Shown: one piece after another, positions 57,881 to 64,000 of the stretch | How the letters are laid out: the number at the start of each line of letters is the position of its first letter | Numbering within the stretch: the stretch's first letter is position 1 | NCBI GenBank assembly: GCA_000181795.3 | Contig: CM012953.1 | Coordinates: 5,232,395-5,296,394, forward strand | Direction of reading: 5' to 3' | Length of the DNA stretch: 64,000 bases | Source: Trichinella spiralis | Taxonomy: Eukaryota; Nematoda; Enoplea; Trichinellida; Trichinellidae | Translations under genes and position numbers: made by a program | The notes under the pieces: generated by a model | Databases searched by the model: none | Seen by the model: the letters and a program-made list of their open reading frames with translations, nothing else | What the model was told of the DNA's origin: nothing

Positions 57881-60800
57881 ATGGCCATGGTGACGCTGAC
57901 GAGGTTTTTCGCTTGCTTTTATTGCCTCTTCTTTTTCATCCTATTTACAGTGATTCGTCTGAAAGTGAGACTTCCGGTGGTGGATACATTGTTTAAGTCA
58001 ACGAAAAAAATTTCAAATGTGAAATATGAAATTTCACCATTGACCCATTCCAAGTTGAAAGAGGAAATTTTTCACCAGATAACAACAAAACCCAAACGAA
58101 TCCGACCAACGACGCTGGTGATTTTGTTGGAAAGATCTGCAACACTGCTCGACGAACCTGGCAATAAAAAAATCATGGCATCCTGCTTGGTGAACAACTG
58201 CGAACTAACCAACCATCTGGACCCTGGAGTTGTACCGGATGCGGTTATTTTTCATGACAATCCTCCAATTTTGAGTCGAACAAGTGAACAGATTTGGATT
58301 TTTTACAGTTTAGAATCGCCATTGAATACAAGAAGCTTTTATTATTTGAACGACATGGTCAACTGGACCGCCACGTACAGGTTGGATTCGGATCTTCCAA
58401 ACCCGTACGGCTTGTACGGCCAGATTCCGACCGATTCGTCTAGTCAGATCGACCCCGATCTGGCCCAACTGTTAGCTGGCAAAACGCGCCTGCTTGCTTG
58501 GCTCGTCTCCAACTGTTACACGATGAACCACCGTGAAGCTTATGTCCACGAATTGGCCAAACACGTTCAAGTGGACGTGTATGGAACTTGCAGCGGCAGG
58601 CCATGCCCGTGGCAAGGGCTCAGCAGAAATTGTTCTTCAATGTTGAGAAACGATTACAAATTTTACCTCGCATTTGAAAATTCCAACTGCCGACACTACA
58701 TTACCGAAAAGTTGTTTATCAATGCACTACAGTACGTTTTTCAACTTATATACTTTTTATGCAGTTATTTCATATAAATGGGTAATTTTTTTGTTTTTTA
58801 ATAATTCTTATCTGCTTATTGATTCTGTTGTTGACCGTTGTGCATTTCTTAAACTTTTAAATTTTATATATACATTTGTTTTAGAATTTATTCGTCATGC
58901 CTGTTGAATCATGCAGTTACATTATACAGCATGTCGTACTGTATCAAGTTATTATTTTAAACTTTAATTATTTTTTGTCAAGTATTTTTTTGAAATTCAT
59001 TTTTTTAATGTACTCAGTTTTATTATTTTTATAAAATTAATGTTTTGTACACAATTTTTAATTTTTATGTAAGTTTTTATATTATATATATAAAATATGA
59101 ATTTCAAGAAATGTATAATTTTACTTTTTATCTTCTTTTCTGGTTTTAGTTTTTTCATTTTTCTACTTCAGATTGCTTCGAAAAATTTTTCAGTGTTGAC
59201 ATAAAATTTAAAAATATTTTACGCTTCTAGCCACTAACCAGCCGTATGTCAGTCATTTGAGCTTTTCATTTGAATTTCTTTAATTTTTTAATGATGGAAT
59301 AAATTTCACTAATAGTTCAATTGGTTAATGTGAAGTGCTGCTATTCGAATTAAAATGACCACTTCAATGTTATGTTTGATCGAAATTTGTGCATTTTATT
59401 TTTGATTTTAATATTACATAAATTATTTATTGATTTCATCTAAAATATTCCAAAATTGATTTTTAAAATTGATAAATGATTTACAAGCTGCGAGCAGTTT
59501 TGTGTAATTGAATAATGAATAATGGAATGGATATAAGTAAGAATGAAATGTTGAAAATGAAAACAGTTTATTACTGATTTATTGCTATTTTACGATTCAA
59601 GTCAGTTTCCGTCATCTTTTCAACTCTCAGTCAGCTGACTATTTTGACAGGTTGAATCTTCGAATTTTATTTTATACAATTTGTGTTTCTGAAGCTAAAA
59701 GAAATTAGTTGCCGTTGATTCAGAAAGCATTGCCGAAATGTGTCATGCATTGCAAATGGAAAAGCTGAAATTTATGATAAAATTAGTTTTCACTGCGATG
59801 ATTTTATATTTTATTTGTTGAAAATTTTAAAATAATTGGACAACACTGAAACAGTCATTTATTTCATACACTAGAGAAAAGAGAATTGAGCATTTTTGAC
59901 AAAGCAGAAAATTTTTAAAAAAAAGTAATAAGCAAAATGAACTTTATTCAAGTTTAAATTTTTAAAATAGCTCAGAATAAGAAATTGAGCTTTTTTAAAT
60001 CTTTAATCTCGATTTGTGAAACAATGGATAAGAAAAATATATACCAAGAGATTACTGGTAAAGATGTACAATAGAAATAGATTGAAGAATTGAATTGCTC
60101 ATTATCATTGTCAGTTGCAGAATAGCTTTGCTGGTTGTGAAGCTTTTGATTACGATTTGCAAAGTTTTATCATGAGTGGACAATATTTTCAGACTTGATG
60201 GAAATAAATTTATCTGATGAAAATAGATGACCATTTGCTGCAAGTTATTTTTAGTTGAATACTTGGATCAAGATTTGTGAAGTGTTGAAGTAATTGTCAC
60301 ATTGTAGCATCACTTAATATTTTTCCGTTTGGTCAATCATCATTTATGGATTGTTTGAGAAAATGGCTGCTAGTGTTATCTTTTCTCGTATATTTATTTT
60401 AAATTGAATTCAAATTTCGACATGCTATCAGTTTCATCGTTGATGGATAATCAAATTATTTGCATGCACAGAGAAATCTCTCTTGATCTGAGTGATTTTA
60501 ATAATATTCGCGAGATACTAATTTGCTTATTTTTCAACTTTTCGACCAATAGCATAAATTTAAATTTTACATGGCAATGACAATTGTATCTTTTTTATAA
60601 ACGCATTGCAAAGATTTGCAATAGTTGTTGTTTATTCGTTAAATTGAGTTTTGATTTTCAAATTTACTACTGATGCATTGCCCAGTCTGTAAAAGATATT
60701 AATATAGATATTAGCAATGTAAAATGTAATTTAAGCACACAATTGATGATGAGCAGGTGGTGAAATCGATGATTGTGAAAATGCAGAGCAGTACACTGGT

Positions 60801-61836
60801 GGGTCTGCGGATCAGAGGTCTTTCAGTGCGTTCAGGCTCTCGCTGTGCTGTTCGTATTTTTCCAAAAGATTTATCGGGTCGTTGCTTAAGATTTGTTTGC
60901 GACAGCTGCATAGCTTCTAGGCTAATCGAGCTATCCTTAATTGTGGTCTTGAAGATTGGTCAGCAAACAAGCAACGCCAGTTGCAGATTTTCGCCTATAT
61001 AATATAAAAGAAGAAGTGCAAGTGCCGTTTGGCCAAACAATTTTCTCATTTTGCTTGTTCTAAATCAAACTACGATTTAGTTCATACTAAATCCAGTGCA
61101 CAGCCAGTGTTGGTTAATTTCATTTTATACTCCGCTAATTGATGTAAGCGGCTTGTCTACTAATTAGGTTGGTCAGACGGATTCATTGGCGTCTTGTATG
61201 CATGCTTTCAAACTCTTTGACAATTGAGTAGCATTCTTTTTGTAAACAGAAGTTATTGCTTGTTTGTTTTCAATAAATATTTGCTATTGAGAAAATACAT
61301 GAAACCGACATTTTCCAATTTTTAAATAATGTTATAGTGTTGTATTACGTTAGTTCTTTTTTTCTTGTTAAATCATGGCTAATTCTCAAAAATATTGTTT
61401 AAAAATTTTTGTACAATTTCAATTTGTACAATTTGTATTATATAGATGCTCTGTTGATTTATTTATTGAAAAAAGGAATGTTTGATGTTGCAGAAACGAC
61501 GTAGTTCCGGTGGTCATGGGTGCACCGAAAGAAGATTATGAACTTCTGATTCCCGCGGGATCTTTTATTCATGTTGATGATTTTTCTGGTCCAAAAGAGC
61601 TTGCAAAATTTTTGCAAACAGTTTCTGCCAATCAGACGCTTTACGAGAGTTACTTTTATTGGAAAAAACGTTACAAATTTGTCGACACACGATTCTGGTG
61701 TCGACTATGCGCTGCACTTAATCAACCAAAAAGCAGAAGTTACAAAAGCATGCAACGCTGGTGGCTGAACAATAAAACATGCCAACCTCCGAAGTTGACT
61801 CGAAACATTAGTCAGCCAGTTTCCGTTTTCCGTTGA
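57881..61836 (+). CDS. Alpha-1,3-fucosyltransferase (GT10)
   Basis: Golgi type II membrane enzyme that moves fucose from GDP-fucose to N-glycans or Lewis-type glycans. Two exons, 57881-58731 and 61494-61836, joined in phase, 397 residues. Residues about 7-26 form the signal anchor (FACFYCLFFFILFTVI). The catalytic region shows EQIWIFYSLESPLN, LLAWLVSNCYTMNHREAYVH, VDVYGTCSG, then the GT10 donor-binding signature FYLAFENSNCRHYITEKLF, which runs across the splice junction into NALQNDVVPVVMG. The C-terminus has IHVDDFSGPKELAKFL and closing cysteines. The intron of 2.76 kb is by far the longest in the window and splits the signature motif. Linkage specificity cannot be read from sequence. The start is the first ATG, 20 bases after an acceptor-like GTTTAG. 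Confidence 0.93.
60740..61020. other. Coding-like island inside the fucosyltransferase intron
   Basis: Richer in G+C than the rest of the intron and open on both strands. On the minus strand one frame gives LLEKYEQHSESLNALKDL and then a stop. Another frame is open for 66 codons (60711-60911), including NLKQRPDKSFGKIRTAQREP. On the plus strand 60757-61002 is open. No family recognised and no clear partner exon. May be a nested gene's exon, a retrocopy fragment, or an intronic regulatory element. Confidence 0.35.
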
Positions 61837-62646
61837 CTTATCTGTTTTTTTTATCTTTGCTTATTAAAATATTTAAAAAATTATAATCAAAAAAAATTTT
61901 TTTATTGCATTTAAAAAGTCTTGTTTCTGATGTTTATTTATTCGTTGTATTTACGTTATTTCTCCATTTTGCTATAGCAATACGTTGTTTTAACTCAAAA
62001 AATTTTTTGCCAGTTGCAATAAAGTTTTCTCGTATATGGCTCGATTTATTTTTCTAACATTTAAAGTAATAATAGGAATGATTTTAATGGCGTAACGTTT
62101 CAAAATGATTAGATATGTGAAGTATGCGTAACTTTTTTCTGATTGATAAGTAGAAAAATGATTGAAAAAAGGAAGCATTTATATGATTTTATGATTGAAT
62201 GGTAATTGAATTGCAGCATTAACAACAAACTTTTTTTTGATCATTTATTTTAACTTATGCAAATTATTATATTAAATCCTATTTTTAGTTTATTTATTTA
62301 TTTATGAAATTCTAATTCTTAAATAAATTTAGTAGAAATTAATGTTCATTATTCATTTTAATTAATGATTTGATGTTCATTAAGAAAAGGAATGTCGTAC
62401 GGCAATAGTTTTGAATGCTCATTTTTAAATGGTTTATTTTTCCATTTTGGAAATTTCTGGGATACCTTTTATGCAATAGACAAAATTTTCCATATTTGTT
62501 TAATTTAATATTTAATAACTGATAGTTATTTGATAATACCTAAATTATTAAAAAACTAAAGAAAACCACTTTCTGTGATTTATTGCAACAAATTACACGT
62601 CACATGTACCAATGATAAAGCTGATTAAAATAAATTATTAGCATCA
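61837..62646. other. Convergent spacer between fucosyltransferase and ENPP
   Basis: Both 3' UTRs; AT-rich, no gene seen. Confidence 0.5.
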
Positions 62647-64000
62647 TCATTGTGAGACACTTTTCACAAAATTCAATAAATTCTTCTGACTCCTGGTTAG
62701 ATGCTGTGGAATGCAAAGCACCTCTTTCACAACTTGAGCAGTATGCTTTGTACAAAATTTGTCACTTACTGGAAATGGTAAAAACGAAGGACCACGAGCA
62801 ATAAAGAGAGCTTTCATTTCATAATGTCCACTTTTGTAGCCATGTTGCCCTTTCAATTTTCCTAAAAATAAATCATAATTAATTGCATTATTTTCCATAA
62901 AAAAATTTTTAAACAAATATCTTTAATTACTTGGTAGTAATTAAACTGAAATTCGCTCAACTAGTAATATTTTATGAAATAGCAAAACAATTTTTTGAAA
63001 TTCTTATTGGCATAATTGATCAGTTTTATTCATTTCCAATTTCAAAATGTTAAGAATTCAGTTGTTCAAATGTTCAAAAAATTATTTAATATAATGAACA
63101 TGATAATGAACTTTAGCCAAAATTTATACCTTTGTAATAAGTGTGTAAAACATAACCTGGTTTAGCCATAATTATAAGTTTTGGTATGCGGCTACTTGCT
63201 TGAAAATGGTAACGATCAGGTAAATTTTCCTTTTCAACGACTTCAAAATAGTTATGCTTATTAAAACTTTTTAAATAAGCCATCACTTCTGTTGTTTTTC
63301 CTAAAAATATTTATTACAAATAAAAATGAAATAAAGCTTAATAATACAGATAAATATGAAATTTATTTTTCAATTAAATGAAAAGTTCTTTCATTCTACT
63401 GTCGAGCAAAATTGGTGCACAATTATTAGAATGGCACGGTGCAATTGCTTGCTTGCTTTGCAGAATGTTTTGCTTTCTTCGATGAGGTGTTATAATAAAT
63501 TTATTATAATGAGAAGATTATTATGTTTATTAGAAGTCAAATAAAAGACAGATTGACTTAAATTAATGATTACGTTTTATTTTTAATTTTTAAATGGGAA
63601 AACTCTAACAATAATAATGAAAATTAATGATAAAATTCATTACCTGGATTTGGTTGTATTAACCAGTAGCTGTCATGTTCACTCCAGATTTTAAAATCAT
63701 GTCTTGGAGGAATAACAACCTCATCTTTCACCGCTGTCATTCCATGATCAGAAGTAAGGATTATGTTTGCTTTATCATAAAAGTCTGCATGTTGTAAACT
63801 AGATATCAGATATCCAATATTATTATCTATTTCTAGCAGCTTTCTATCCATATGATGTGAATCAGGGCCATAATGATGACCCGTATAATCTGGTTCTGGA
63901 AAATACATAAGAACAAATTCTACACCATTTTGAAGATATGAAATTAGCTTATCTACTAGATACGCCCACGAATGGCCCATATTAAATGAAACATAATTGG
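62647..64000 (-). CDS. ENPP-type nucleotide pyrophosphatase/phosphodiesterase, 5' end outside window
   Basis: Ectoenzyme of the alkaline-phosphatase superfamily that hydrolyses nucleotide or phospholipid phosphodiesters, secreted or membrane-bound. Exons present (minus): 64000-63644 (continues beyond the window), 63300-63130, 62861-62647, in phase. Metal-binding marks: EPDYTGHHYGPDSH (Asp and His), LTSDHGMTAV (Asp-His), and HGYKSGHYEMKALFIARGPS (third His). The N-terminal part with the nucleophilic Thr lies off the window. The short C-terminus, ending soon after the catalytic domain (CIPQHLTRSQKNLLNFV), lacks the nuclease-like domain of ENPP1-3, so it resembles the ENPP4/5/6 type. No C-terminal membrane segment is visible in these exons. 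Confidence 0.92.

Overview
The window looks like nuclear DNA of a nematode. It is AT-rich, with split genes, short introns (many of 50-100 bases), tRNA with standard Pol III boxes, and 3' splice sites that end TTTCAG, TTTTAG or TTTAAG. Several genes have a splice-acceptor-like site a few bases before the start codon, as expected where a spliced leader is added in trans. The relaxed acceptor (AAG and TAG as well as CAG), the retained introns and the divergent DNase II-like gene would fit an early-branching (Dorylaimia/Trichinellida-like) worm better than Caenorhabditis. This is inference from gene content only.

Layout: 2-4025 (+) 3' part of an Enhancer of polycomb gene; 5601-9713 (-) secreted PAN/apple protein; 11789-15491 (+) S9 prolyl-oligopeptidase-family serine hydrolase; 16362-19828 (-) heat shock factor; 21941-22456 (+) small CoREST-like SANT protein; 22611-25455 (-) bestrophin chloride channel; 26741-28482 (+) DNase II-like protein lacking its catalytic histidines; 29013-29094 (-) tRNA-Ser(AGA); 30423-31574 (+) PRPP-synthetase-associated protein; 31784-33227 (+) THO complex subunit 3; 33763-38607 (-) VEGFR/PDGFR-like receptor tyrosine kinase; 42042-43437 (-) rhodopsin-family neuropeptide-type GPCR; 50497-52842 (-) MKK4-type MAP kinase kinase; 53900-54500 decayed coding block; 54577-54864 short hAT-type DNA element with 8-bp target duplication; 57881-61836 (+) alpha-1,3-fucosyltransferase (GT10); 62647-64000 (-) ENPP-type phosphodiesterase, cut by the window end.

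Exon models below were built by hand from open frames plus GT/AG sites, and reading phase is kept across every junction in each multi-exon model. The genes are an ordinary mix of chromatin (EPC, SANT, HSF), RNA export (THOC3), nucleotide metabolism (PRPSAP), signalling (RTK, GPCR, MKK4) and secretory/extracellular functions (PAN, FUT, ENPP, bestrophin, DNase II-like). No biosynthetic or defence cluster is evident. PRPSAP and THOC3 lie 209 bases apart on one strand and could be co-transcribed. Large gaps (43438-50496, 38608-42041, 54873-57880) are very AT-rich and hold nothing I can assign.
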